Shown here: positions 1-7,445 of the stretch, one piece after another
Layout of the letters: each line of letters starts with the position of its first letter
Numbering within the stretch: position 1 is the stretch's first letter
Source: Cyanobacteria bacterium RUI128
GTDB taxonomy: Bacteria; Cyanobacteriota; Vampirovibrionia; Gastranaerophilales; Gastranaerophilaceae
Length of the DNA: 12,584 nt
Assembly (NCBI GenBank): GCA_024695725.1
Contig: JAILHQ010000048.1
Location: 1-12,584 of the forward strand
Direction of reading: 5' to 3'
Notes under the pieces: generated by a model
Told to the model about the DNA's origin: nothing
What the model saw: the letters and a program-made list of their open reading frames with translations, nothing else
Database searches by the model: none
Translations under genes and position numbers: made by a program

Positions 1-80
1 TGATTTATACATAATTTTTGTTTTGCATTAGGTTCAATAACTTTATTCTTTTTTTCTGCTGTTTTTTCTGCGGTTACCAT
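1..80 (-). CDS. 5' end of an unrecognised minus-strand gene (partial)
   Basis: An ATG at 80-78 on the minus strand is preceded by a good Shine-Dalgarno sequence (GAAGGAG, complement of 89-95) with 8-nt spacing. The frame stays open to the window edge, giving 26 codons. The visible N-terminus is polar and rich in Ala, Glu and Lys (MVTAEKTAEKKNKV...), a disordered-looking tail with no signal peptide or membrane segment. It is divergent from trpS, and the two genes share an 83-nt intergenic region. The fragment is too short to assign to a family. The start and RBS are the evidence that this is a real gene. Confidence 0.65.
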   Translation of the reverse strand, partial: MVTAEKTAEKKNKVIEPNAKQKLCIN

Positions 81-115
81 TATGATGTCTCCTTCGAATT
101 TGTTTCGTAAAAATA

Positions 116-142
116 TTGTATCACAGATTTTTATGCTAGAAT
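116..142 (+). promoter_or_regulatory. Weak candidate promoter for trpS
   Basis: A TTGTAT hexamer (116-121) and a TAGAAT hexamer (137-142) lie upstream of trpS with a 15-nt spacer, shorter than the preferred 16-18 nt. No better sigma70-type pair was seen in this divergent region. The trpS RBS (AAGGAG, 152-157) follows closely. Confidence 0.3.
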
Positions 143-163
143 AAAATAAATAAGGAGAAAGCC

Positions 164-1165
164 ATGGCACAGAGAATAGTATCCGGGATGCGTCCTACCG
201 GTAAACTTCATTTAGGACATTACCTTGGTGTAATTGATAACTGGGTTCAGTTACAAAAAGAGTATGAATGTTATTTTTTTGTTGCTGACTGGCACGCTCT
301 TACTACAAAATACGATAAAACGGACGATTTAAAACAAGACGTTTTAAACGTTGCAATGGACTGGCTTGCATCAGGTATAGACCCTGAAAAATCTACGATA
401 TATGTTCAGTCACATATACCTGAAATTGCTGAATTACATTTGTATCTGAGTATGATTACTCCTCAAAATTGGGTAGAGAGAGATCCGACTCTGAAGGATA
501 TGGCAAAAATTCTTAAATCAAAAGAAGGTATGAACTCTCAAATCGGTTACGGTTTGATGGGTTATCCCGTTTTGATGACTTCAGATATTCTTATGTTTAA
601 CGCTGACTTTGTACCTGTCGGAATAGATCAGGTTGCTCACGTTGAACTTACAAGAGATATTGCAAGAAGATTTAACAATGTGTACAACACAGATTTCTTT
701 AATGAGCCTCAGCCGAAGCTCAATGCTTGTTCGCTCATCTGCGGTTTAGACGGAAACAAAATGGGTAAATCGTATAATAACGATATCAAAATTTCCGATA
801 CTGCAGAAGATACGGCAAAGAAGGTTATGAGTGCAATTACGGACAGAAGTCGTTTAAGAAAAGACGATTTGGGACATCCTGACGAGTGTGAAGTTGCGTT
901 CAAATACTGGAAGATTTTCGGGGATGAAGAAGAAATCTCTGCTATTCGTTCAGAGTGTGAGCAGGGTCTGCGCGGATGTGCACAGTGTAAACGTGAGTTG
1001 GGTGCAAAAATTAACGAACGTTTTGCCGAAATAAGAGAAAAACGTGCGTATTACGAAAATCATATTGACGAGGTTAAAGATATTCTGGAAGCAGGAAATC
1101 AAAAAGCAAGAACCGAGGCAGGCAAGATTTTAAAGGAAGTACGCAGTCTTGTAAAAATGTACTAA
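164..1165 (+). CDS. trpS: Tryptophan-tRNA ligase (TrpRS)
   Basis: This cytosolic class Ic aminoacyl-tRNA synthetase activates L-tryptophan with ATP and charges tRNA-Trp. Its 333 residues match bacterial TrpRS. The Rossmann-fold HIGH signature is seen as HLGH at residues 16-19, within SGMRPTGKLHLGHYLG. The KMSKS loop appears as KMGKS at 199-203. Between them lie the family blocks RDPTLKDMAK, YPVLMTSDILMF and VPVGIDQVAHVEL, which form the tryptophan and dimer-interface region. The Lys/Glu-rich C-terminus is the expected helical anticodon-binding domain. The ATG start has an AAGGAG Shine-Dalgarno with 6-nt spacing. It is transcribed alone or first in its unit and divergently from the gene at 1-80. 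KMGKS instead of KMSKS is a tolerated variation in this family. Identification is secure. Confidence 0.97.
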   Translation: MAQRIVSGMRPTGKLHLGHYLGVIDNWVQLQKEYECYFFVADWHALTTKYDKTDDLKQDVLNVAMDWLASGIDPEKSTIYVQSHIPEIAELHLYLSMITPQNWVERDPTLKDMAKILKSKEGMNSQIGYGLMGYPVLMTSDILMFNADFVPVGIDQVAHVELTRDIARRFNNVYNTDFFNEPQPKLNACSLICGLDGNKMGKSYNNDIKISDTAEDTAKKVMSAITDRSRLRKDDLGHPDECEVAFKYWKIFGDEEEISAIRSECEQGLRGCAQCKRELGAKINERFAEIREKRAYYENHIDEVKDILEAGNQKARTEAGKILKEVRSLVKMY

Positions 1166-1185
1166 AACCTGTGGTATTTATCCGG

Positions 1186-1202
1186 TATTTTGTAACAAAA
1201 TA
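1186..1202. repeat. Small perfect palindrome after trpS
   Basis: TATTTTG, a TAA loop and CAAAATA form a perfect 7-bp inverted repeat 21 nt after the trpS stop. The stem is AT-rich and no T-tract follows, so it is a poor intrinsic terminator. It could be an mRNA 3'-end structure or a protein-binding dyad. Confidence 0.35.
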
Positions 1203-1220
1203 AGCCGAAAATGTAAAGGT

Positions 1221-1226
1221 TATAAT
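1221..1226 (+). promoter_or_regulatory. Candidate -10 box for the 1305-2315 gene
   Basis: A perfect TATAAT lies 84 nt upstream of the chosen start. No good -35 hexamer is seen at 16-18 nt spacing, so the call rests on the -10 alone. A start near 1233 would place the hairpin at 1246-1269 in the 5' leader. Confidence 0.3.
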
Positions 1227-1245
1227 CATATTTGGCAAAAAATAA

Positions 1246-1269
1246 TATTGAGGATGGTTGTCCTCAATA
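1246..1269. promoter_or_regulatory. 9-bp perfect stem-loop ahead of the 1305 gene
   Basis: TATTGAGGA and TCCTCAATA form a perfect 9-bp stem around the loop TGGTTG. Read on the plus strand it has no T-run and sits 24 nt ahead of the Shine-Dalgarno of the next gene, as a leader hairpin would. Read on the minus strand it is followed by TTATTTTTT, which resembles an intrinsic terminator that would stop antisense transcription before trpS. Confidence 0.5.
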
Positions 1270-1304
1270 GACATGTCTGAAATTTGTGTGTGAAAGGGAT
1301 AGAC

Positions 1305-2315
1305 TTGGCAGATATAGCATCAAGATTTGATAATATGAACCGCTATTATATTAATCAAAATCCGGCGAAAGTATCTTTTAAAAGTGAACAGATGGAAGAT
1401 GTTCCGCCTGTCAGAAGGAGAGATATTTATGCTGAAATGCCGGTCAGAGCTTTAGGTTATACAAACGAACTCGGGGAGGCTATCAGGCCGTTAAGTCCTT
1501 TGCTGGCTAATTTGTCCTGGCTTCCTGCAATTGGTTATATCGGTGCTGATATATCAGATAAATATAAACAGGATGAATACTCAAATCAAATTCCAAGTAA
1601 AGAAAGAGCATCAAAACAGTTTGTTACCCAGATGCTTGCAAGTGTACTCCTGCCGACTGCAGCGGTTAAAGTCGGACAGGGTTTAGTCAATAATGCGGCA
1701 TCATTTACCGACACAGGTTTATCTTTGTCTAACAGAGAAAAAGTTTCAGATGTTATTATTAATTCCATGAAAGCAGGAGAGCATAAGAATTTCTTGGATG
1801 AGGCAGGTTACGTAAATAAAGAGGCGTACAAACAAAATCTGTACGGTCAGTTTGACGAAATTCTCAAACACAGAAAAACACATCAGGGTAAGAATCCTTT
1901 TGTGAACATGATTGATGCGGTCAGAAAAACCGTTGCAATGAAACCTGCTAAAGAAAGAGTTAAGAGTTATACAGGCATGGTAGTTGACAGGCTTGTTGAC
2001 GAAAGACAACAACTGCTTGACGGTGTCAGACCTGAAAATCTTTCACAAAGAGCCTTCAAAAAATTTGTTAAGGCAACAAAAGACCTCGGCGCTGAGGAAA
2101 AACAAAGTTATGCGTTCGATGTAATCAGAAAGATTGAAAAAGGCAGAATGTTCAACAACAGAATTATCAAGTCCATCGGTGGTTTGCTTGCACTTTCTCT
2201 TATGGCAAAACCTATTGATAATTTTGTAGAGAACGTTATTATTGAAAAATACGTCGGTCCTACAATAAGTATGGTGAAAACCTACGCACGTAAAGATGAA
2301 AAATTAAATGCTTAA
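1305..2315 (+). CDS. Unrecognised 336-residue protein, possibly membrane-associated
   Basis: I do not recognise a family. I chose the TTG start at 1305 because AAAGGGA (1293-1299) lies 5-6 nt upstream. Starts further upstream, at 1284 (TTG) and 1290 (GTG), have no RBS, and the first in-frame ATG (1335) also lacks one. There is no cleavable signal peptide. Residues about 60-84 (around PLLANLSWLPAIGYIGADIS), about 105-127 (around ASVLLPTAAVKVGQGLV) and about 292-301 (GGLLALSLMA) are hydrophobic or amphipathic. The rest is basic and helix-prone with many Lys and Arg. An early VSFK tetrapeptide (23-26) follows a disordered tail. The gene ends directly against mnmE, tail to tail with no spacer. 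Possible roles include a peripheral membrane or structural protein, but nothing in the sequence fixes a function. The long open frame with typical codon use makes it a real gene. Confidence 0.8.
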   Translation: MADIASRFDNMNRYYINQNPAKVSFKSEQMEDVPPVRRRDIYAEMPVRALGYTNELGEAIRPLSPLLANLSWLPAIGYIGADISDKYKQDEYSNQIPSKERASKQFVTQMLASVLLPTAAVKVGQGLVNNAASFTDTGLSLSNREKVSDVIINSMKAGEHKNFLDEAGYVNKEAYKQNLYGQFDEILKHRKTHQGKNPFVNMIDAVRKTVAMKPAKERVKSYTGMVVDRLVDERQQLLDGVRPENLSQRAFKKFVKATKDLGAEEKQSYAFDVIRKIEKGRMFNNRIIKSIGGLLALSLMAKPIDNFVENVIIEKYVGPTISMVKTYARKDEKLNA

Positions 2316-3647
2316 TTACTTTCCGATACAGAAGTTTTCAAAAATGTTATTCAGAATATCGTCAGTAATGACTTCCCCTGTTATCTCGTCTAATGAAAGT
2401 AAAGCAGCTTTTACGTCGATAGATATCATATCCTGAAGCTCGTGTCTTTCTGCACCGTCAAGTGCTATCATAAGAGAAGTTTTTGCCCGTTCAAGACAGT
2501 TCTGCTGACGAACATTTGTTGAAAACTCCAGTGATTCAGGGTTTACATCACATACGATTTCTTTAATTTTTTCTTTTAATTCTTTTATTCCCTGTTTTGT
2601 TTTGGTTGATATTTTAAGGTCATTGGTTGATAAATCTGCCAAATCTGATTTGTTTGCAATTTTCAGATTCTTTTTGTTCTTAACCAATTCCCAGATAATA
2701 TTATCTTCCTGTGTCATCCCTGATGTGGCATCATACAAAAACAGCACAAGGTCTGCCTCGTCAAGAGATTGTTTTGAATATTCTATCCCGATTTCTTCAA
2801 CTTTTGAAACTTCATCATCATTTCTTATCCCTGCGGTATCAACGAGGGTAACAGGGATACCGAAATCAAGGGTTTCTTTAAGTATATCTCTTGTAGTTCC
2901 TGCAATATCTGTCACAATAGCTCTGTCGAGGTTCAACAGAGTGTTGAAAAGTGACGATTTCCCTACATTCGGTTTCCCGACTATTGCAACAGAAACACCT
3001 TGTCTTAGTATATTAGAGGTGTTTGCAGTTGAGAGAATGTCTTCAATTTCTGAAATATATTTTTTAAACTCACTTGCCAGATAGTTATATTCAGGCTCTT
3101 TAACGTCTTCCGGAAAATCAATTCCCGCAACTATTTTAGAAAGTATTTCAAAAATTCCGTTTCTAATTTCGCTTATTTTTTTTGCAAGAACCCCGGATAA
3201 ATTTTTTGCCGAAGTCATAACAAAGTCCTGAGTTTTTGAATGTATCAAATCTGCGACGGCTTCAGCCTGAGATAGATCCATTTTTTTATTGAGGAAAGCT
3301 CTTTTTGTGAATTCTCCGCGTTCAGCGTGACGGGCTCCGTTTGCCAGAGTCAGTGCAAGAATTTTTTTAACGATATTTACCCCGCCGTGACAGTGAATTT
3401 CTATAACGTCTTCCCCTGTATAACTTTTAGGGTTTCTGAAAGGAAGAATAAGAACTTCATCAACTTTTTTATCCCCGTCCGTTATCCAGGCGTGAGTGAT
3501 GTAGTTCGGCTGAAAATCTTTTTTATCGGAAATCTTTTCGGCTATTTCAAAACTCTTTTCGCCCGAAATACGTATTACTCCGACTCCGCCTGTCGCTATC
3601 GGAGTAGATATTGCAGATATCGTATCAAACTCATTTATTATGTTCAT
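2316..3647 (-). CDS. mnmE: tRNA U34 modification GTPase MnmE
   Basis: MnmE works with MnmG to install the (carboxymethyl)aminomethyl group at C5 of wobble U34 in certain tRNAs, using a formyl-folate and GTP hydrolysis. The 443 residues are near the usual 450-460. The N-terminal tetrahydrofolate-binding domain opens with DTISAISTPIATGGVGVIRISG. The inserted G domain carries G1 GKPNVGKSS (224-232), G2 GTTRD (250-254), G3 DTAG (270-273) and G4 NKSD (332-335). The helical domain ends in the invariant C-terminal CIGK (440-443), whose Cys is needed for modification. No Shine-Dalgarno precedes the ATG. A TAAAAT box ending 6 nt upstream suggests a leaderless or nearly leaderless transcript. It is divergent from the TPR-GGDEF-tsaEB block. 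Confidence 0.97.
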   Translation of the reverse strand: MNIINEFDTISAISTPIATGGVGVIRISGEKSFEIAEKISDKKDFQPNYITHAWITDGDKKVDEVLILPFRNPKSYTGEDVIEIHCHGGVNIVKKILALTLANGARHAERGEFTKRAFLNKKMDLSQAEAVADLIHSKTQDFVMTSAKNLSGVLAKKISEIRNGIFEILSKIVAGIDFPEDVKEPEYNYLASEFKKYISEIEDILSTANTSNILRQGVSVAIVGKPNVGKSSLFNTLLNLDRAIVTDIAGTTRDILKETLDFGIPVTLVDTAGIRNDDEVSKVEEIGIEYSKQSLDEADLVLFLYDATSGMTQEDNIIWELVKNKKNLKIANKSDLADLSTNDLKISTKTKQGIKELKEKIKEIVCDVNPESLEFSTNVRQQNCLERAKTSLMIALDGAERHELQDMISIDVKAALLSLDEITGEVITDDILNNIFENFCIGK

Positions 3648-3653
3648 AACAAT

Positions 3654-3681
3654 ATTTTAGCTTAAACATAAATTTGGTTAA
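3654..3681 (-). promoter_or_regulatory. Candidate mnmE promoter, giving a near-leaderless mRNA
   Basis: On the minus strand TTAACC (complement of 3676-3681) and TAAAAT (complement of 3654-3659) are separated by 16 nt. Initiation 6-8 nt after the -10 would fall at or next to the mnmE ATG, consistent with the missing Shine-Dalgarno. The -35 matches the consensus at only four of six positions. Confidence 0.3.
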
Positions 3682-3743
3682 TTATCTGTATAAATGTGTT
3701 AAAAACTGGACTTATCGTCAGAACTTATTATATGATGTATATT

Positions 3744-4856
3744 ATGAAGAAGTTTTTCCGTCATATTCTTAAATTATTGGTTATACTTGGTCTTGTATTT
3801 ATGCTTGTTTTCAAACAAGACTGGATACAAATCCATATTATCAACCGCTGTGAGGGTATGTTTTTAGTTTATAAAGGCGACAGAGCCCTGAGGAAAAACA
3901 AACTTTCTTACGCTATCGAGTATTACAACAGAGGGTTGCATCTTTATCCGAAACACTTTACGGCGTGGTATAACCTGGGCAACTTATACGTTGTTTATGA
4001 AGATTATCCGTCGGCTGTTGATGCTTACACCGAGGCAATCAAGCATAACCCTAAATATGTCTGCGCAAGAATGAACTTAGGAATAATTCAGTCGGAAAAA
4101 CTCGGGAATTTTGATGCGGCTATTGAACAATATACAAAAATTATTACAACAAATTATCATATCTGGTCTATCCCTATTGTGTTCAGTACGAAGCGAAGTT
4201 CAAAGGCTAACCGCGGGCTTGCTTATTACAATATGGGAAGGGCATACAGGCAGAAAGCGCTCTATTTGCGAGATGATGAAAGATATCTTACCACCCCGCT
4301 TTTGTTAAAATCGGCTGAAGCGTACGAAAAAGCGTGTAAGATATTGAAGAAAAATTCCGATGCAAGGTATAACCTTGCTCTTGATTATCATTTGCTCGGC
4401 AATTACCGTGATGCGGGTAAAAACTACTGTAAAGCAATCGAGCTTGCTCCAATGAATTATGAGGCGCATTACAATCTTGCAATTCTGTTGAGAAGAATGA
4501 AACGTTTCAAAGATTCTTTAGAAGAACTTGAAAAGGCATCACTTTTGATTTCAACCTCAGGTACATCTGCTAATGCTGATTACATTTTCGGAATACTGTC
4601 TGATGTTTCACATTCTTATATAGATTTCAAATCTGATCCGAGATACGCTGCTGCTATGGAAGAAAAAGATAATCAGGATGTTGATCCTGACAAAAAGAAG
4701 AAAAAGAAAAAACACGGCAAAGAAGAAGATGTTGAATCTTATATCAGCGACGACGGAAAAGTCAGACCATCTGACGATTTAGACAAGAGCATGATGCGCG
4801 ATATGAGCAGATGTGCGGGATATTCATATTTTAGGAATGAAAGCAATGAATATTAA
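3744..4856 (+). CDS. Membrane-anchored tetratricopeptide repeat (TPR) protein
   Basis: This is a scaffold-type protein of about 370 residues from the ATG at 3744. In-frame ATGs at 3732 and 3735 and a GTG at 3696 are alternatives, and none has a clear Shine-Dalgarno. I chose 3744 because MKKFFRH... gives a typical basic N-terminus before one hydrophobic helix (about residues 6-22), probably an uncleaved anchor. TPR units follow from about residue 41 to 270, with clear examples in AWYNLGNLYVVYEDYPSAVDAY, ARYNLALDYHLLGNYRDA and AHYNLAILLRRMKRFKDSLEEL, the last ones regularly spaced at 34 residues. The C-terminal tail is polar and holds a seven-Lys run (about 317-323) and then an acidic stretch, probably disordered. 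Its 3' end overlaps the next gene, so the two are likely cotranscribed. TPR domains bind proteins, and the partner cannot be inferred. Confidence 0.85.
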   Translation: MKKFFRHILKLLVILGLVFMLVFKQDWIQIHIINRCEGMFLVYKGDRALRKNKLSYAIEYYNRGLHLYPKHFTAWYNLGNLYVVYEDYPSAVDAYTEAIKHNPKYVCARMNLGIIQSEKLGNFDAAIEQYTKIITTNYHIWSIPIVFSTKRSSKANRGLAYYNMGRAYRQKALYLRDDERYLTTPLLLKSAEAYEKACKILKKNSDARYNLALDYHLLGNYRDAGKNYCKAIELAPMNYEAHYNLAILLRRMKRFKDSLEELEKASLLISTSGTSANADYIFGILSDVSHSYIDFKSDPRYAAAMEEKDNQDVDPDKKKKKKKHGKEEDVESYISDDGKVRPSDDLDKSMMRDMSRCAGYSYFRNESNEY

Positions 4857-6252
4857 TGATAATGTGCTTTATAACTTACTGAGCGCTATATGCAACAGTT
4901 GTGTAGATAATTTAGCAGATGAATTAAAATCTGCTTTGGCTGATTACTATGACATTTCTGAAATAAATGTTCTTTATTATGATGAAAATATTAAAGAAAT
5001 GAAAAATATTCTCAAAAATTTTGAACCGGCGGAATACTATTATTCGGAAGAAAAAATGAAAATATTTCAAGGTATTTTTGAGAAGCTATGTGATACAAAC
5101 TATGTTATAAATGACGATATAAACTCGCCTGATGATGCTTTTGATTCAAAAAATGTAATAGTAAAGACAATTTCTTTACCTGTAAAACATGAAGGCAAAA
5201 CAACCGGATTATTCAGAATAAAATTCAGAAACAAAATAGATTTCAAGCAGGACGATTTAAAATTTTTCAACGTTCTTGCGTGTAACATTTCTCTGAAGGT
5301 TATGAGTATAGTTTTTTCTCTGCATTTACATATCCTTAATGAGTTTTATAAATCAATGAAGGATATTGCAAAAATTGTTGAATCACAATATGACTTTCAG
5401 TATATTATCCCGCTGATAGGGGAAATAATAGACAGATTTGTTTTGAATCATTTAGTCTATATTTTTATAAAAAATGACGAAAATTACAGTTTGTACTGGC
5501 CGTCAGCGTGCTGGAATAAATCTGTATATGACTTGATAGAAGGTTTAAAGCCAAGTGATGATTATAAAATAACAGAGGACAAAAAAACGGGTGCTTTCCC
5601 GCTTGTAAGTGAGGGGGAAATAATAGGCTGTATTGTTGCCCACAGTACGATTGATAAACTGTTAGAGGAAGAAATCAGTTATATTTCGGAATTGGCAAAA
5701 CAGGCTGCAATAACTGTAGAAAGGGCAAACACATATTCTGAAATGCTTCAGAATGCAACAATGGACGCGCTTACAGGTTTAAATAACCGAAGACAGTTTG
5801 AAATAAGGCTGTCAGAACAGTATTCTGCCGCTAATCGTCAGAATACCCCGCTCTGTGCAATTATGACGGATATTGATTTCTTCAAAAAGTTTAATGATAC
5901 TTATGGTCATGCAACGGGCGATTTGGTGCTAAAAAATACGGCATCGGTTATAAAAAATGAACTTCGTGAATATGATATAGCGTCAAGATACGGCGGGGAA
6001 GAGTTCTGTATATTGCTTCCGCAGACAAGTCTTGAAGAGGCAAAAATTGTTGCGGAAAGATTACGTTCCGCTGTTGAAAATATGCGTATAGAGAATAATG
6101 ACGCTATTCGTGTTACAATAAGTGTGGGCTTGGCAGAGCTTGATATAAAGGATATGGCGGAAGATTTGTATATGAAAGCCGACAGAGCTTTATACGAGGC
6201 TAAAGAAAGCGGACGTAACAGAGTAGTTGTTTATAACAAAAAAGGCAGATAA
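4846..6252 (+). CDS. GAF-GAF-GGDEF diguanylate cyclase
   Basis: It is predicted to make cyclic di-GMP from two GTP. The ATG at 4846 is chosen because AGGA (4833-4836) lies 9 nt upstream. It overlaps the preceding TPR gene by 11 nt. An in-frame ATG at 4837 and GTG at 4813 are less well supported. The 468-residue product has no membrane segment. Residues 1 to about 290 look like two GAF-type sensor modules, the second ending in an LAKQAAITVERANTY helix that links to the catalytic domain. The GGDEF domain starts at DALTGLNNRR (307-316), has the metal-binding DIDFFKKFNDTYGH (D342 onward) and a GGEEF active loop (383-387). RxxD (374-377, REYD) is at the correct distance for the product-inhibition I-site. 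It should therefore be active, feedback-inhibited and ligand-controlled. The ligand is unknown. Confidence 0.95.
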   Translation: MNINDNVLYNLLSAICNSCVDNLADELKSALADYYDISEINVLYYDENIKEMKNILKNFEPAEYYYSEEKMKIFQGIFEKLCDTNYVINDDINSPDDAFDSKNVIVKTISLPVKHEGKTTGLFRIKFRNKIDFKQDDLKFFNVLACNISLKVMSIVFSLHLHILNEFYKSMKDIAKIVESQYDFQYIIPLIGEIIDRFVLNHLVYIFIKNDENYSLYWPSACWNKSVYDLIEGLKPSDDYKITEDKKTGAFPLVSEGEIIGCIVAHSTIDKLLEEEISYISELAKQAAITVERANTYSEMLQNATMDALTGLNNRRQFEIRLSEQYSAANRQNTPLCAIMTDIDFFKKFNDTYGHATGDLVLKNTASVIKNELREYDIASRYGGEEFCILLPQTSLEEAKIVAERLRSAVENMRIENNDAIRVTISVGLAELDIKDMAEDLYMKADRALYEAKESGRNRVVVYNKKGR

Positions 6253-6253
6253 G

Positions 6254-6718
6254 ATGTATTCTCAAACTTGTTATTCAATAGAAGATACAAAAAAACTTGC
6301 GAAAAAGTTTGCAGACCTGACAAAAACCAACGGGTGTTTTGTGAATCTTTTCGGGGATATAGGTGCGGGCAAAACAGCATTTGTACGTCTTGTTGCAGAG
6401 GCTCTTGATATAAAAGAAAAAGTAACAAGTCCGAGTTTCACCATACTCAACGAATACCATACAGGCGAAATTCCTATCTATCATTTTGATTTGTACAGAC
6501 TGGAAAACGTAGGGATAAAAACAATAACCGACGAGCTGAGAGAATATTCTGAGGGTAAATGTCTGACTTTTGTTGAATGGGCAGAGTTTTCTCAGGGCGA
6601 AGTTCCTTTTGACAGAATTGAGATAAATGTAACCTATGATGATGAGGATAACCGTTGTTATTCCTTTGAGGCAGTCGGGGACAGAAATAAAGAAGTTATT
6701 TCTAAATTGGAAGAATAA
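6254..6718 (+). CDS. tsaE: tRNA t6A37 biosynthesis ATPase TsaE
   Basis: TsaE is the small P-loop ATPase that works with TsaB and TsaD to transfer threonylcarbamoyl to A37 of ANN-decoding tRNAs. The 154-residue length is typical. Visible signatures are Walker A GDIGAGKT (34-41), TSPSFTI (58-64), HFDLYRL (77-83) and VEWAE (107-111). The ATG at 6254 begins 1 nt after the cyclase stop, with AAAGG (6241-6245) 8 nt upstream. A longer in-frame TTG start inside the cyclase gene has no RBS. It is followed by tsaB after 1 nt, the common bacterial arrangement, and the shared operon supports the assignment. Confidence 0.95.
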   Translation: MYSQTCYSIEDTKKLAKKFADLTKTNGCFVNLFGDIGAGKTAFVRLVAEALDIKEKVTSPSFTILNEYHTGEIPIYHFDLYRLENVGIKTITDELREYSEGKCLTFVEWAEFSQGEVPFDRIEINVTYDDEDNRCYSFEAVGDRNKEVISKLEE

Positions 6719-6719
6719 A

Positions 6720-7352
6720 ATGGAAAAATTAATATTAGCTTTTGATACGTGTTTAGATAAAACTTATGTTGTTTTAAGGACAGAGGATGAGATCTTGTCT
6801 TCCGAAACAATTTTTTCCAACGAAAAAAGTTATCATTCGGCATATTTGATATCGACCATAAAAGACATACTTAAGGCAAGCGGAAAAACCCCGCAGGATT
6901 TGTATGCCATTGCGATAAACATAGGCCCGGGAAGTTTTACGGGTATAAGAGCGTGTACAACGGTTGCAAGAGTGATGGCTCAGCAGCTTAATTGCAGGGC
7001 TTTCGGGATACCTTCTCTGGAAATACTGTCGAGGGCTAAAAATGATGAATACGTTGTTGCGCTTGATGCAAGAAAGAACAAGGCTTACCTTTATGATAAG
7101 GAACTGAAGGGTGCGGTTGAGCTTGAAGAGGTTGATAAAGTGGTTAAAGTCAGAAAAGTTATAACTGACGACAGGCTCATCGAACGGTTCAGACCGCTTG
7201 CAGACGAAGTGATTTCATATCAGCAGGCAGAATTTGAGCTTGGTGAAATACTTTCCGATATCGCGGTTGAAAGACTGAAAACTGATGACGGTAACTGGGC
7301 AAAGGTCTTACCGTTGTATATTCAGCCTCCGCCTGTAACGGTTAAAACGTAA
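6720..7352 (+). CDS. tsaB: tRNA t6A37 biosynthesis protein TsaB
   Basis: TsaB is the inactive ASKHA-fold paralogue of TsaD that dimerises with it and with TsaE in the threonylcarbamoyl-transfer complex. The 210 residues fit the shorter TsaB form, usually 210-235. The start ILAFDTCLDKTYVVL is the phosphate-1-like strand of the fold, and GPGSFTGIR (69-77) is the family hallmark. The C-terminus ends in the usual Pro-rich PLYIQPPPVT stretch. The ATG at 6720 follows the tsaE stop by 1 nt, and GGAAG (6709-6713) in the tsaE end supplies the RBS. A longer upstream reading within tsaE is unlikely. No RimI acetyltransferase domain is fused, and none follows in the window. Confidence 0.95.
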   Translation: MEKLILAFDTCLDKTYVVLRTEDEILSSETIFSNEKSYHSAYLISTIKDILKASGKTPQDLYAIAINIGPGSFTGIRACTTVARVMAQQLNCRAFGIPSLEILSRAKNDEYVVALDARKNKAYLYDKELKGAVELEEVDKVVKVRKVITDDRLIERFRPLADEVISYQQAEFELGEILSDIAVERLKTDDGNWAKVLPLYIQPPPVTVKT

Positions 7353-7397
7353 TGTAAACAAAACTTAACAATTCATGAAAAAATAAGGCAATTTTTT

Positions 7398-7445
7398 TAG
7401 GAGTATTTACTTAATATATATATAGTATATAAAACTAGGAGTATT
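7398..7445 (+). repeat. Duplicated TAGGAGTATT flanking an AT-rich spacer at an RBS
   Basis: The 10-mer TAGGAGTATT occurs at 7398-7407 and again at 7436-7445, where it is the working Shine-Dalgarno directly before the ATG at 7446. The 28 nt between the copies are almost pure A/T (an alternating TA run). The first copy has no start codon at the right distance, so it may be a duplicated leader segment or a decoy ribosome site. Confidence 0.5.

Noticed and set aside
1186..1202. trpS intrinsic terminator
   Set aside because: The palindrome is AT-rich with a 3-nt loop and no T-tract follows it.
2602..3084. A 160-codon open frame antisense to mnmE
   Set aside because: It lies fully inside the well-supported mnmE gene, shows no RBS or family motif, and its composition is what reverse reading of mnmE would give.
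7376..7398. Terminator after tsaB (A-run, AAGGCA, T-run)
   Set aside because: The stem would be only A-T pairs and too weak. It is more likely a chance A-tract/T-tract.
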